This document shows, piece by piece, positions 9,450-18,089 of a stretch of 64,000 nucleotides of DNA (within the stretch, counting starts at the first letter, position 1; each line of letters starts with the position of its first letter). This stretch comes from Akkermansiaceae bacterium. GTDB lineage: Bacteria > Verrucomicrobiota > Verrucomicrobiia > Verrucomicrobiales > Akkermansiaceae. Below the pieces are notes generated by a model. The model saw only the letters and a program-made list of their open reading frames with translations. It searched no databases and was not told where the DNA came from. Location of the stretch: positions 50,217 to 114,216 of the forward strand of contig JACKQB010000008.1 of NCBI GenBank assembly GCA_024233115.1, written 5' to 3'. Made by a program: the position numbers and the translations under genes.

Positions 9450-10304
9450 ATGAAAGTTCCACTAGAGCCTATTCCTACTGAGCAAATCGTTCTGGTAGAA
9501 AAAGAATCACCTCGTGCCGAGATCCGGGTGCGAGACTGTGATGACAAGGGCCAGGGCCGGCCAACCAGCCAGCTCGACAAGGCGTATCCCTGGTTGTTAG
9601 GTATAAGCACATGCCTGTCTGCTCTGCTTTGCTGGATGTATGTCACCAAACCCGTGATCACCCAAAGTCATGGTGCAGGGGTCGATCAGCAGCCCCCACA
9701 GACCGGGGTCACGGCAAGTGCTGCCGCAAGCGTAAACGATCCAACAGTAAAACCTGACGGTCATACCGATAACCGAACTGAATCACCACAAGCATCCCTG
9801 GTTCCTTCCGACAGCAGCCTGCCGGGGGAGCAACCTTTGTCCACGAAAGCCGAACCCACAAGCGCGGCAAGCCCGGTTGCGGTCAATCCCGGCATACTGG
9901 CCAAATCCGATGCCGGCAAAAGTGCGTCCGATGTGGGTTTGGGTTGGGAATCCACCAATTTGAAGGTGCAACACATTCTCAGTGCTGACTCCGGCGATGG
10001 GGAGCTTGAGAAAATCGTGCTCAACGTGCCTGTTCTCTACGAGACAAGAACCATGCGCTGGACGCCTCAGGATATAGCCCAGGCACGTAATGTGATGGGG
10101 CGCCTGATGGTCTATGAGCGCAACTTGAACAACCTGCGCAAAGAGGGGCAGGCGATCTTGAAGGACTGGAACAGGCTGTTGGAAAACACGGTGCCAGCAC
10201 CTGCGCTCCGGGCCGACAGTCCCTCGTTACCATACAATCACGGTCAGGGCAGCCAATCGGGTTCCTTGCCCGACAGCTCATCGGTGATCAAAGTTGAAAA
10301 CTAA
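9450..10304 (+). CDS. Single-pass membrane protein with Pro/Ser-rich periplasmic linker
   Basis: This 284-residue protein has a cytoplasmic N-terminus of about 45 residues and a membrane segment at about 48-68 (YPWLLGISTCLSALLCWMYV). A low-complexity Ser/Pro/Ala-rich stretch runs to about 165. A helical C-terminal domain follows, with charged heptad-like patterns (ARNVMGRLMVYERNLNNLRK). The topology resembles TonB/PilO-like connectors, but no family is recognised. It is 45 bases downstream of the previous gene and 9 bases upstream of the next. Confidence 0.6.
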   Translation: MKVPLEPIPTEQIVLVEKESPRAEIRVRDCDDKGQGRPTSQLDKAYPWLLGISTCLSALLCWMYVTKPVITQSHGAGVDQQPPQTGVTASAAASVNDPTVKPDGHTDNRTESPQASLVPSDSSLPGEQPLSTKAEPTSAASPVAVNPGILAKSDAGKSASDVGLGWESTNLKVQHILSADSGDGELEKIVLNVPVLYETRTMRWTPQDIAQARNVMGRLMVYERNLNNLRKEGQAILKDWNRLLENTVPAPALRADSPSLPYNHGQGSQSGSLPDSSSVIKVEN

Positions 10305-10313
10305 ATAGTTCCC

Positions 10314-11042
10314 ATGAAAATTTCACGAATATCCAGAACAAGTTACTTGGTAGCCATTGCATTGTTCGGGCCTCTTTTATGTTCTAACATTTTGGCCCAG
10401 ACAGTTCCAAGATCAGCGGCAACACAAGACGATAACACGGTATTGGTCGACCTCACCGACGGCGCGGCATCAAAAACAACCGTGTCGAAAAATGGTGCAG
10501 CAATCACGAAGGGCTCACAGCCCAGTGAGGCTGGTGGTGTTGAGAAAAAAACCGAGCCCTCAGACAAGCCTGCAGGTGTTGAAAGTCCCGCAGCCAAATC
10601 TGGAACTACTCACAAGACAGCTGATGAGGGGATCCAGATCCATATCGAGAAATCTACCGGGAAATCCGGTGCCCTAAACCAGCCGGGTGCGGTGAAGGTC
10701 TATTCCCCGTGGCCAGCCAAACCGATAACGCCAGCACCTGCCGGTTGGAAATTTGCACCGGCACCGACTGGACTCAAACCTTACAAGACGACGATTACAC
10801 TCGGAAGCGGCAACACCGTCGACCTTTCAATCACACCATTTGTTCTGGTTCCTCATAGCGATGGACTCAATGCCATCCGTATTGCGGAGCCAGGATATGA
10901 TCCCGCCCTGCAATACGCGCAGAAAGACACTGTCGGAACGATGCTGCAAACATCGACTGCGGAATTAGAGGACCACGAAAAGCAGGCGGCCGAGGCCATC
11001 AGCCGTTTACAACAATTACTATCATCCTTACCTCAGCAATAA
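10314..11042 (+). CDS. Exported low-complexity protein, unknown
   Basis: A signal peptide (LVAIALFGPLLCSNILAQ) precedes a 100-residue Ser/Lys/Thr-rich linker. A folded-looking C-terminal part of about 110 residues follows (TITLGSGNTVDLSITPFVLV), ending in a helix rich in Glu, Gln and Leu. No family is recognised. Its place between two other envelope proteins in the machine operon suggests a periplasmic accessory role. The low-complexity linker makes homology hard to judge. Confidence 0.6.
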   Translation: MKISRISRTSYLVAIALFGPLLCSNILAQTVPRSAATQDDNTVLVDLTDGAASKTTVSKNGAAITKGSQPSEAGGVEKKTEPSDKPAGVESPAAKSGTTHKTADEGIQIHIEKSTGKSGALNQPGAVKVYSPWPAKPITPAPAGWKFAPAPTGLKPYKTTITLGSGNTVDLSITPFVLVPHSDGLNAIRIAEPGYDPALQYAQKDTVGTMLQTSTAELEDHEKQAAEAISRLQQLLSSLPQQ

Positions 11043-11046
11043 ACCC

Positions 11047-11520
11047 ATGAACGCAATCACCCTATCAACCACCACTCTGGCGCTGGGCGTCATGATTGGT
11101 ATCACAGCAACACACCGCCACCAGGTGAACACTCTCGTGGAGCAGGGGCTGCCTACAAGAACCACACCTGCTGAAACACCCGTCTACGAGGTTGTGCCCA
11201 CGCCCGAGCCGAACCAACCGGTGACGCTGGCTGCTTCTGACATCGCGCCCCGACAACGTCCGATCATCCCTTTGGTGATGGAAACGGGCAACTCTCGCGA
11301 CGACGCCCTGCTCGAAATTCTCGCCGCGATCCGCAATGAGCAGAAAACCATCCGCAGGCAGATTTCAGAAAGTAACCGTGACCTTGATGAGTTGACCTTC
11401 CGAGTCGACTCCCATAGCGATTCCTTCAAGCCATTGCGTACCGACATCGTGCGGCCCAAGCCACTTGAATCAGGTACACAGCAACTTGGTGATGCTGGTA
11501 TCTTGCCACCCAAACCATAG
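11047..11520 (+). CDS. Membrane-anchored small protein, last gene of pilus operon
   Basis: This 157-residue protein has an N-terminal hydrophobic anchor (residues 4-22, ITLSTTTLALGVMIGITAT) and a Pro/Thr-rich stretch. A helical segment around 80-125 (ALLEILAAIRNEQKTIRRQI) could form a coiled coil. No family is recognised. It starts 4 bases after the previous stop. The strong terminator 35 bases further on closes the operon. Confidence 0.6.
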   Translation: MNAITLSTTTLALGVMIGITATHRHQVNTLVEQGLPTRTTPAETPVYEVVPTPEPNQPVTLAASDIAPRQRPIIPLVMETGNSRDDALLEILAAIRNEQKTIRRQISESNRDLDELTFRVDSHSDSFKPLRTDIVRPKPLESGTQQLGDAGILPPKP

Positions 11521-11554
11521 TCGATGCGATTGTTGGCGTGGCAGCCAATCAAAC

Positions 11555-11589
11555 AAAAGCCCCGTTGCCTGATGGCAGCGGGGCTTTTT
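11555..11589. terminator. Bidirectional rho-independent terminator
   Basis: Ten-base arms (AAAAGCCCCG and CGGGGCTTTT) enclose a loop whose own TGCC/GGCA bases can also pair. T runs follow on both strands. It sits between the end of the plus-strand machine operon and the end of the minus-strand secreted-protein operon, so it can serve both. Confidence 0.85.
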
Positions 11590-11614
11590 ATGAGAACGAT
11601 TTGCGGGCAGAGGT

Positions 11615-12634
11615 CTATTCCGAGGAATTTACGTTTCCGTTAATTTTGATACTGCGTTTTATTTTTAGAGGGTAAGTCTGATCGAGCAAGTCTGCGCCCC
11701 ATGGAGTCTCATGGATGAGTTCAACGGTGTAGGTGCCGTCTTCAGGGACTTTGGAATCGAGCTCCTCCAACACATAATTACGGTCAACAGGGATGGCATC
11801 ATTGATACTGACGTAGCTGGTGTTTATGTTGAGCACCTCAGCTGGGTTAGCGTTGGGTGCACCCTTGTAGACCCTCAAGTAAGTCGTGCTGGAGGGGTAA
11901 AGGTCAGTCAGATCCACAGTGACATTTGGTATTTTAGCGTATTCAATAGTAGGATCGATACCGGAAATGGATCCTTTGGCGATCGGCCAGATCTGCACAC
12001 GTTTGGTGGCTAACAAACTGGCGTCGGGAGCTATACCCCAGTCGGGGTTCGAATAGATGGAAAATATTTCCTCTCCTCGTGCATCAGGGAGGTTGGTCGA
12101 CTGAATCTGAGTGTAAATATTTGCGATCCGATGTGTACCGTTTGCCGTCACGGCGTCATGGTCATGGACTTCCCAGGTTGCGTTCTCCGGTACCTCGGTG
12201 CCTCCCGCGTCATAGACAGTGTGGCGGTGATCGAAGACAACCGATTTGGCAGCATCCTGAACGTCATCATCATCAGTAACCAAACCGGTGACTACGTATT
12301 CTACTGTGAAAGGCTTGTCGACCCGGGTGCGGGGAATTGCTTCGTAGGGATCGCCGCTGGTGATCTTAATCGTTGATTGTGGATGGTAACTTGAGACCGT
12401 TTTCTCATCGAGGAAGTAGGGGGTGTTGTCCTCGTTTTTGATGGTGTAGAGGCTGTAGCGCACACTTCCCAACACACCTCGTGTGTCGATGCGGGTGCCT
12501 TCAGGGTCGACGATCAATGTGTATTGAGTGCCGTCCTCGTGTTCTACCCTGATTTCGTTGGTATATCGATCGTCGGCTTGTGTCAGACCAAATGCACACA
12601 ACGTACAGGTAAGGGTGATAAATGATTTTTTCAT
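11615..12634 (-). CDS. Secreted protein, copy 1 of duplicated trio (large member)
   Basis: This 339-residue exported protein has the signal peptide MKKSFITLTCTLCAFGLTQA. The rest looks like two or three beta-sandwich domains: an early one (TIKITSGDPYEAIPRTR), and a later one containing RVQIWPIAKGSISG and TYTVELIHETPWG. The same landmarks, in the same order, occur in the gene at 19321-20334 (ITIRSEDPHFPHRTRADRP, IQIWPVATATIRGLQSG, KYTIEVLTITPF). The two are clearly homologous although distant. It is third in an operon of three secreted proteins. No database family is recognised; a surface or matrix role is inferred from export and neighbours. Confidence 0.75.
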   Translation of the reverse strand: MKKSFITLTCTLCAFGLTQADDRYTNEIRVEHEDGTQYTLIVDPEGTRIDTRGVLGSVRYSLYTIKNEDNTPYFLDEKTVSSYHPQSTIKITSGDPYEAIPRTRVDKPFTVEYVVTGLVTDDDDVQDAAKSVVFDHRHTVYDAGGTEVPENATWEVHDHDAVTANGTHRIANIYTQIQSTNLPDARGEEIFSIYSNPDWGIAPDASLLATKRVQIWPIAKGSISGIDPTIEYAKIPNVTVDLTDLYPSSTTYLRVYKGAPNANPAEVLNINTSYVSINDAIPVDRNYVLEELDSKVPEDGTYTVELIHETPWGADLLDQTYPLKIKRSIKINGNVNSSE

Positions 12635-12655
12635 GGCTGGTTCAGTGATGTGGGT

Positions 12656-13246
12656 TTACTGGGGGCCGAGTTTATTCGGTTTCTTATTTCCGTTTTTCGG
12701 ATCTACTGTTGCTTTGTTCGGATCCTCTGGGGGGAGAAGGGCCTCAGCTTTGACGGTGATCGGTTGGCGATGGTAGGTGGCGACCACGATTTTATTAAGA
12801 CCTTTATAGGCTTCGATTGCCTTTTGGTCGACTTTCTCTTTTCCCTTGGCTTGGGCCATGGACACCTCATGAGTGTGGATCCACCCGCCGTTTTTCTGTA
12901 GAAAGAGGGGCCAGTGTAGTAACTTGCCTTTAGGTTTTTGTACAATCTTATCCTTCAAATGAGGGGGGACATAGATGACCGCATTCTTTGGCACCATACC
13001 CCAGTAGCCTCGGTATGAAAACAGGGTGGAAATGGCAAAGAGATCACGTTTTCTGATATTCACCAGTGGCTTGATGGGCTTACGCTCTTCACCGTATCGC
13101 TCGATTTCCTGCTCCTTCCGGGTTTTGGCCAATTCCTTGTGTGAAGGTGGTCGTGTGGCTGCTACTGGTTTTGGGGCACTCTTGTCTTCCTCGCCTAAGC
13201 AAGGAAGGGCAAGAGCGACAATGGCGAGTGTGGTGATTGTTTTCAC
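12656..13246 (-). CDS. Secreted protein, copy 1 of duplicated trio (middle member)
   Basis: This 196-residue protein has a short signal peptide (ITTLAIVALALPCLGEE), a charged Lys/Arg/Glu linker and a compact domain at about 75-170. The domain landmarks are VPKNAVIYVPPHLKDKIV, GGWIHTHEVSMAQAKG and NKIVVATYHRQPITVK. They match LPDNALIHIPDSLQHKVV, RSWIFTHEINLKQAEG and NRIVVALHQNNPISI in the gene at 20357-20932. The tail is Lys/Asn/Pro-rich. Function is unknown; the paired duplication shows that the gene is real and that the three genes travel together. Confidence 0.75.
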   Translation of the reverse strand: MKTITTLAIVALALPCLGEEDKSAPKPVAATRPPSHKELAKTRKEQEIERYGEERKPIKPLVNIRKRDLFAISTLFSYRGYWGMVPKNAVIYVPPHLKDKIVQKPKGKLLHWPLFLQKNGGWIHTHEVSMAQAKGKEKVDQKAIEAYKGLNKIVVATYHRQPITVKAEALLPPEDPNKATVDPKNGNKKPNKLGPQ

Positions 13247-13282
13247 GGTGGGTTGTGGTGATAGAGATTCGCGTTTTGCTTG

Positions 13283-13969
13283 TTAGTTATTAACCTTGGT
13301 GAATCGGACTAGGATGATGGTGTCCTGCAAGTCGAAACCATAATGGTTTGGATCACTGTGGGTAAGTTCTGCCGCATAGATGATGTCTAGTGGGCCGAGG
13401 GCAAGCTTGCCGTTTTTGATGTACGGGCGCATGTACTCGGAGGCCGATGTCTGATGCTGATATCCGGCGGCATTGTTAGGAGGCGAATCTCCATCCATAA
13501 GTACCTCGATATTGTCCGAGGGATTGTAATAATAGTCGTAGCCGCTCTGGTTCAGTTTGGCGCAGAAGCGAATTCTCTCACCTGCATTGACAATTCTATC
13601 GTCATAGATCCTGGTCGGATTTACGTCACTTCCTACACCGGTGTAGATATGCTGCCAGCCGCTAGAGGAGTAGTGAATATAGGATTTGGCCGGGTACTCG
13701 CGACCAGACTGGTCGGTAATACCAACGCCGATGACATAGACCTGAACGCGTAATTTGCATTTTGTGACGATGTCGTCGTCGGGTTCGATATCGATCACGG
13801 TAGTCACTGCCGATGGGTAATCAATTTCCCAGGATAGTTGTGGAGATACGCCCTCTCGGACGGTGTTCTGGTTAACGTTGAGTGTTCCCACGGGAACCAA
13901 TGGGTCTTCGCCTCCTGCGTATCCGGCAAGAAGCAGGCCGCATGCTGTCATGCTTGTTATCGTTTTCAT
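13283..13969 (-). CDS. Secreted protein, copy 1 of duplicated trio (first member)
   Basis: This 228-residue protein has a signal peptide (TSMTACGLLLAGYAGGED) and a beta-rich body. It corresponds in position to the gene at 20969-21586. Sequence similarity of that pair is weak but visible at the C-terminus (two hydrophobic strands around ELTHSDPN versus SRTHLRNG). It is 36 bases from the next gene, exactly as in the second copy. It starts at ATG 13969, downstream of an AT-rich stretch likely to contain the promoter. Function is unknown. Confidence 0.7.
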   Translation of the reverse strand: MKTITSMTACGLLLAGYAGGEDPLVPVGTLNVNQNTVREGVSPQLSWEIDYPSAVTTVIDIEPDDDIVTKCKLRVQVYVIGVGITDQSGREYPAKSYIHYSSSGWQHIYTGVGSDVNPTRIYDDRIVNAGERIRFCAKLNQSGYDYYYNPSDNIEVLMDGDSPPNNAAGYQHQTSASEYMRPYIKNGKLALGPLDIIYAAELTHSDPNHYGFDLQDTIILVRFTKVNN

Positions 13970-14084
13970 GTTGTTTGTTGTTAGGGTGTTGCTGGTAATC
14001 TCTGGAGGGAGAAAGTCTAATTAGGTAGTTTTGATGATATAATAATATAAAAAATAATGAAAAGTTAAAGAAAAATATAATGTA
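13970..14084 (-). promoter_or_regulatory. AT-rich intergenic region, probable promoter of secreted trio
   Basis: The region contains an unusually AT-rich run (14020-14085) with several TATAAT-like hexamers on the minus strand, upstream of the gene starting at 13969. No terminator-like hairpin separates it from the PilX-like gene upstream, so read-through is also possible. I could not single out one -35/-10 pair. Confidence 0.35.
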
Positions 14085-16421
14085 TTATTGGGTCATAGAA
14101 GTGCCGACACCATCCTCAGCAGGAGAGAACTTGGGGTGAATCTCCCTGACGACCACCATCCAGTTCATCATGGTAATGGGGGGGAGGGCTGCTGGATTTA
14201 CAATGGGGTGAAGGTCGGCTCTGATATTTTCAGGGATAACTTCATCATCCGGACCTGATTTGAGGTCGGCGATGCGAGTGGGTGAGCTGTTGCCTTTGGC
14301 CATGGATCCGATTTGCCCTTCGATGGTGACAGGAACGGCTGTTCCGGAGTCACCGTAACGTTTTTCCGGGGCGAACATAGATAGAGGGGGGTAATATTCT
14401 TCTCCTGAAGGAACAGTGACACCTGAGGGCGGTGTAGTGGATGTGATATTGGTATCGTCCGCGATGATGAGTCTCAGGTTGGTAACAATGGAAAAGCCTT
14501 TGGTATATGCCGTGAAGTCTTCAGCTTCTGTGAGGATGACTGCAATGTCATCTGCTTCGCTTGGAAAAGAAGGTTTTCTTATCGATGCATTACCAGGATA
14601 GTCAACGTTGATAGAGATACAATTGTTAGTTGTGTATTGATCTGCGCCCTTGCTTGCCAGGTAATCTTTTAGTCGATCTGAATAGAATGCGATAGCTGGT
14701 CGGCCGCTGGAGGTTGTTTTGATATGAAATGGGAATGCCTCACCATCTGCGGTGGCGGGATCTGGCCAAGAGTCACCTTGGATAAACTCCTCGCTGGTCA
14801 TGGTGCCGTTGGCGCTGTAGCTAAACCTGATGGCGGTCGGGGTTTGGTTCGTGCTGGAAGCGACATCAATGACATCCATGCGCATGGTGCACTGTTTGGC
14901 GCCGATGCTGTAATAATCCCATGAGGTAGGCGATACCGAGTTGGTTCCCTCCCACGAGCTTCCGGTTCCCGCATAACGGTCATAAAAATCGAGACCGCGA
15001 TTGATGGGGATGAAAGCAACGCGGCCACCATCCGAAGCAGAGGAAATCGGGAAAACCTGCCCTTTTGATTCTGCAATTTCCCGCGCATGGCTAGCAAAGG
15101 GATTGTTGCCTGCACCCGAGCCCGTGGTGCCGCCGATGTTGGATCGATTTGAAAGGCTGACACCTTTACGGCTGGAAAGGTAGTCGGCGGAAAACGAGCC
15201 TTGGGTCTTGATTTTCTCAGCGAATATACCGCCCTCAGTCTGGATGTTTGCCCAAGCTGTCCCATCGGCATGTTTACCCAGGGCCGTGTAGGATGATGCG
15301 TTGATTGCCAGTTGGGAAGGCACTTCATAGAGCGAGATCAGGTATTTTTTAGTGCGCAAGGTCAGTTTGGTTTTGTCCTTGTCGTTGCGCGAATGTCCCA
15401 GCTCGAATGCCCACCAGTTGTGCTTGGCGATCAGGCGATTGTTGTTCTGGTAGTTGAAATGGACGTTCGGTGCTAAAACCCTGTTGTATAATGGGTATTC
15501 GTCGACATTGTCCGCTACCCATCCCGTGGCTGTCTTGCCATACTGCTTGGTGTAGGAAACCATGGGGTAGTGGGAGTCGATGACGTAGTCTTCCGATGTG
15601 CACTCAAGTGGGGGCGGATAAGAAGAGCTGGCAGCCTGGTTGGTACCGCTGGTTACAAGGTTGCCAGTCACACCTGGATCCGGGTTCGCGATTACGTTAT
15701 CCTCGACCCACTGACGTTCTGTTTTTTCCACCCAGTATCCTTCCACATAGGTTGGCTCTGTCCAATATCCCTCTACGGTCTCGCCTTCTTTCCAGTATCC
15801 TTCCACCCAGTAGCGGAATTCACGACCATACCACCAGAAAGAGATGTAGTAGCCGTCCACCCATTCGCGTGGTTTGGTGTAACCATCCACCCATTCGCCG
15901 GGGATGGTGTAGCCGTCGACCCACTCGCGGACGGTGATGTCCTCCCAGTGGCCCGTGACTTCATCGCTTTCCGGTCCCTGGTAAGCGGCTTTCGCAAGTG
16001 GTGTAACGACTTTACTTGCGTCGACTTGGGTATTGGTCACGTTGGCATTCCGGAGCGTGTCCAGGCCAAGGCTCTGTGCAACATCAGGGTCGACCGCGCT
16101 GTGGGAATTCGAAATAGAAAGAGCTTCTTCCATGATGGCTTCCCAGCTTAGTTCATCGCGGATGGTCATGGAGTCATCCTGCATGCAAATCATGGCTTTG
16201 TTCGGGATGATGGTTGTCAATGCCCGTAAAAATGCATCCTCACGTTGCTGGTAGTCGTTTTTTTGCAGGATTTTTTTCTCAACTGCTTGAGACTCCACGG
16301 TGTTTTCATACATCGAGACCAGAATAATGAGTAAGCCCATGCCTACGGAAATGACCACAAGGATGGATGAGAATCCTGCGTGGAGTTTGCTTTTTGAGGT
16401 GAGAGTATGATTGATTTTCAT
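14085..16421 (-). CDS. PilX-like large pilus-associated protein with Trp-Val-Asp-Gly-Tyr repeats
   Basis: This 778-residue protein has a class III-type N-terminus (AGFSSILVVISVGMGLLIIL) lacking the Glu at +5, as in PilX proteins and large pseudopilins. Residues about 158-240 hold tandem repeats of about ten residues (EWVDGYTIPG, EWVDGYTKPR, YWVEGYWKEG, TVEGYWTEPT). They resemble the WxxGxW repeat. The remainder is a large beta-rich extracellular domain. With the two pseudopilin genes upstream it fits the verrucomicrobial 'Verru_Chthon cassette' set, where such a large protein (protein A) accompanies three small pseudopilins. It overlaps the preceding gene by four bases. It is probably the tip or adhesin of a pseudopilus; that role is inferred. 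Confidence 0.75.
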   Translation of the reverse strand: MKINHTLTSKSKLHAGFSSILVVISVGMGLLIILVSMYENTVESQAVEKKILQKNDYQQREDAFLRALTTIIPNKAMICMQDDSMTIRDELSWEAIMEEALSISNSHSAVDPDVAQSLGLDTLRNANVTNTQVDASKVVTPLAKAAYQGPESDEVTGHWEDITVREWVDGYTIPGEWVDGYTKPREWVDGYYISFWWYGREFRYWVEGYWKEGETVEGYWTEPTYVEGYWVEKTERQWVEDNVIANPDPGVTGNLVTSGTNQAASSSYPPPLECTSEDYVIDSHYPMVSYTKQYGKTATGWVADNVDEYPLYNRVLAPNVHFNYQNNNRLIAKHNWWAFELGHSRNDKDKTKLTLRTKKYLISLYEVPSQLAINASSYTALGKHADGTAWANIQTEGGIFAEKIKTQGSFSADYLSSRKGVSLSNRSNIGGTTGSGAGNNPFASHAREIAESKGQVFPISSASDGGRVAFIPINRGLDFYDRYAGTGSSWEGTNSVSPTSWDYYSIGAKQCTMRMDVIDVASSTNQTPTAIRFSYSANGTMTSEEFIQGDSWPDPATADGEAFPFHIKTTSSGRPAIAFYSDRLKDYLASKGADQYTTNNCISINVDYPGNASIRKPSFPSEADDIAVILTEAEDFTAYTKGFSIVTNLRLIIADDTNITSTTPPSGVTVPSGEEYYPPLSMFAPEKRYGDSGTAVPVTIEGQIGSMAKGNSSPTRIADLKSGPDDEVIPENIRADLHPIVNPAALPPITMMNWMVVVREIHPKFSPAEDGVGTSMTQ
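15700..15951 (-). repeat. Coding tandem repeat, WVDGY/VEGYW motif
   Basis: About eight imperfect units with a period near 30 bases encode the Trp/Gly/Tyr repeat of the PilX-like protein. The first three core units (EWVDGY) are the most alike. Later units drift to VEGYW, which suggests growth by duplication followed by divergence. Confidence 0.8.
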
Positions 16422-16957
16422 CGCTGTGTAGTGGTTGAATAGATGATTTCCTCAGCATTAGGCCCGGTTAGCTTAATGCGAAGCACGCCGTTTTCTACGT
16501 AGAAAACGGCATCTGTTAGTTGTGTGGAAATACTCCACTGCGGTGAGGCGACGGCTAGACCAGCCATGCTGCTAACATGGTAGTAATTAAGATGGTTCGT
16601 TGAGCTGTTAAATGCAATGACCCCAAAGCTACTTCCGCTCTGGTCACCTGCGTCTTCAAACTTGAGGGCAAGCACTTTGCCGTTTTCAATCACAGAGTTG
16701 TTGCCAGCTGTAGCATCAGCCAAGGATTCATACATTCTGAAAAAGTTGGCTCTGGTTACGATGCGGTTCAGGGTGTTGTTGATCTGTGGTGCCTCGCTGA
16801 TCAGGAAGTTCTGGGCCTTGAGTATTTTATAGGAAGCCAGTTGCTGGTTGAACATCGTCAGAGCCATAGTGGCAACCATCAAACCAACCACAATGGTCAC
16901 GGTCATTTCGATGAGCGTGAAGCCTGAATTTGGTTTGTTGTGTAGGTCGGTTTTCAT
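16418..16957 (-). CDS. Pseudopilin, GFTLIE type
   Basis: This 179-residue protein has a short basic leader and the canonical prepilin site G|FTLIE at residues 12-17. The hydrophobic helix MTVTIVVGLMVATMALTMF and a globular domain of about 140 residues follow. The size fits minor pseudopilins (GspI/J-like, or one of the Verru_Chthon cassette small proteins). The start overlaps the stop of the upstream pseudopilin gene (ATGA), and its own stop overlaps the PilX-like gene, so the three are translationally coupled. Confidence 0.85.
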   Translation of the reverse strand: MKTDLHNKPNSGFTLIEMTVTIVVGLMVATMALTMFNQQLASYKILKAQNFLISEAPQINNTLNRIVTRANFFRMYESLADATAGNNSVIENGKVLALKFEDAGDQSGSSFGVIAFNSSTNHLNYYHVSSMAGLAVASPQWSISTQLTDAVFYVENGVLRIKLTGPNAEEIIYSTTTQR

Positions 16958-17505
16958 TGACTTCTAACCACGGTTCTGGATTTGACGTATTCGTCGTCAC
17001 CAATTGTATATGTTAGGTGACTTTGAATTTGCCAAGTTTCGGTTTCCGATGGGTTTGTGATCGTAGTGCCTGTGCCGCCTGCTGCCGGTAGATTATTGTC
17101 GTCGGCGATACGGGTTCGGATGATTGTCGCCATGATCGGTGTGCCGCCTGGGAATTTGCCGATTTCAACCTCAGTGGTTTTTCTTGATGGGTAAACAGGC
17201 CAGGGCGAGTCGTTGTCCACGAGTTCCTCGAAACTGATACGCTCCGCATAGGCTTGTTCGTAGCTGATGTAGGAATCGGAAACATTCTGGTAGATGATCC
17301 ACTGGCGCGGTGCCATCAGGTCAATGCTGCTCTTCAAGACAACCAGTCCAATGGTAGCGAGAATTGACATTGCAACAGTCATTTCGACTATCATGCTCCC
17401 GCGTCGCAGCTTGCGTTGTACGGAGGAGAGGCGGGGGGATCCGACCTTGCCATGTGAATTATTTAAGTTAACCTTACATCCGTGATACTCCGAAGCTTCA
17501 GACAC
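16954..17505 (-). CDS. Pseudopilin with G|SMIVE processing site
   Basis: The frame is open further upstream, but the likely start is GTG 17505: an AGGAG lies 9 bases before it and the resulting leader is about 33 residues. The processing site is RRG|SMIVE with Glu at +5, followed by the helix MTVAMSILATIGLVVLKSSI and a globular domain of about 130 residues. It is the first gene of the coupled pseudopilin trio. The proposed start overlaps the divergent gene that starts at 17482, so the two promoters must lie inside each other's coding sequence. Confidence 0.75.
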   Translation of the reverse strand: MSEASEYHGCKVNLNNSHGKVGSPRLSSVQRKLRRGSMIVEMTVAMSILATIGLVVLKSSIDLMAPRQWIIYQNVSDSYISYEQAYAERISFEELVDNDSPWPVYPSRKTTEVEIGKFPGGTPIMATIIRTRIADDNNLPAAGGTGTTITNPSETETWQIQSHLTYTIGDDEYVKSRTVVRSQ

Positions 17506-18069
17506 AATATCCTGCTCCTGTGCTTGGCTGCAACGTGGGTTCTGTCGGTTCCTACCCATGCTCAGGCGATCCTGTCGCCGCCATTTGGTCTTCAGTGGGG
17601 TGATACACCGGACAAGGTGATGGATTGGGCGGAGGCGAAGAAGCTGGATGTCACTATCGAGATGAAGGGGGCGAAGCCCGAGCTTTACATCGTACGTATT
17701 TCCTCGCCAAATGGATCTCTTCCCGGGCATCAGGCGTATGCTCTGGAGACCAGATATCATTGGGGAAAGTTGTTTGAGGTTACGGTTCATTATGGTGCAC
17801 CAGGGATGAAGCCTGTTAAGGTGAAAGCTGATTTTGAGAAGTTGAAGGATTTGATGACTGCTAAGCATGGTCCTTTTTCCCCAAATAATAAGCAGGAGAA
17901 AAAGCAGGATGGATATGTGAGGCGATCAGTGTCTTATCATGTAGAGCCGGTTAAGGGTTTGATGTTGTTATTAGGTTTAACGGAGGTGGAAGACACCCTG
18001 AGGAAAAAGCATTCGGTTAGGTTTTCGCTGTTGTATCGCAATCAGAATATCATTCCTGCTGGAAAATAG
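17482..18069 (+). CDS. Exported protein, unknown
   Basis: This 195-residue protein starts at GTG 17482, because a good signal peptide begins there (ILLLCLAATWVLSVPTHAQA). The body contains an early motif FGLQWGDTPDKVMDWAEAK and basic C-terminal strands. 'GLxWG.....V' openings occur in various small exported proteins of unknown function. It is transcribed divergently from the pseudopilin genes and converges on the gene at 18090. No function can be assigned. Confidence 0.7.
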   Translation: MILRSFRHNILLLCLAATWVLSVPTHAQAILSPPFGLQWGDTPDKVMDWAEAKKLDVTIEMKGAKPELYIVRISSPNGSLPGHQAYALETRYHWGKLFEVTVHYGAPGMKPVKVKADFEKLKDLMTAKHGPFSPNNKQEKKQDGYVRRSVSYHVEPVKGLMLLLGLTEVEDTLRKKHSVRFSLLYRNQNIIPAGK

Positions 18070-18089
18070 TTGTGTGGATGGGGTTGTAG

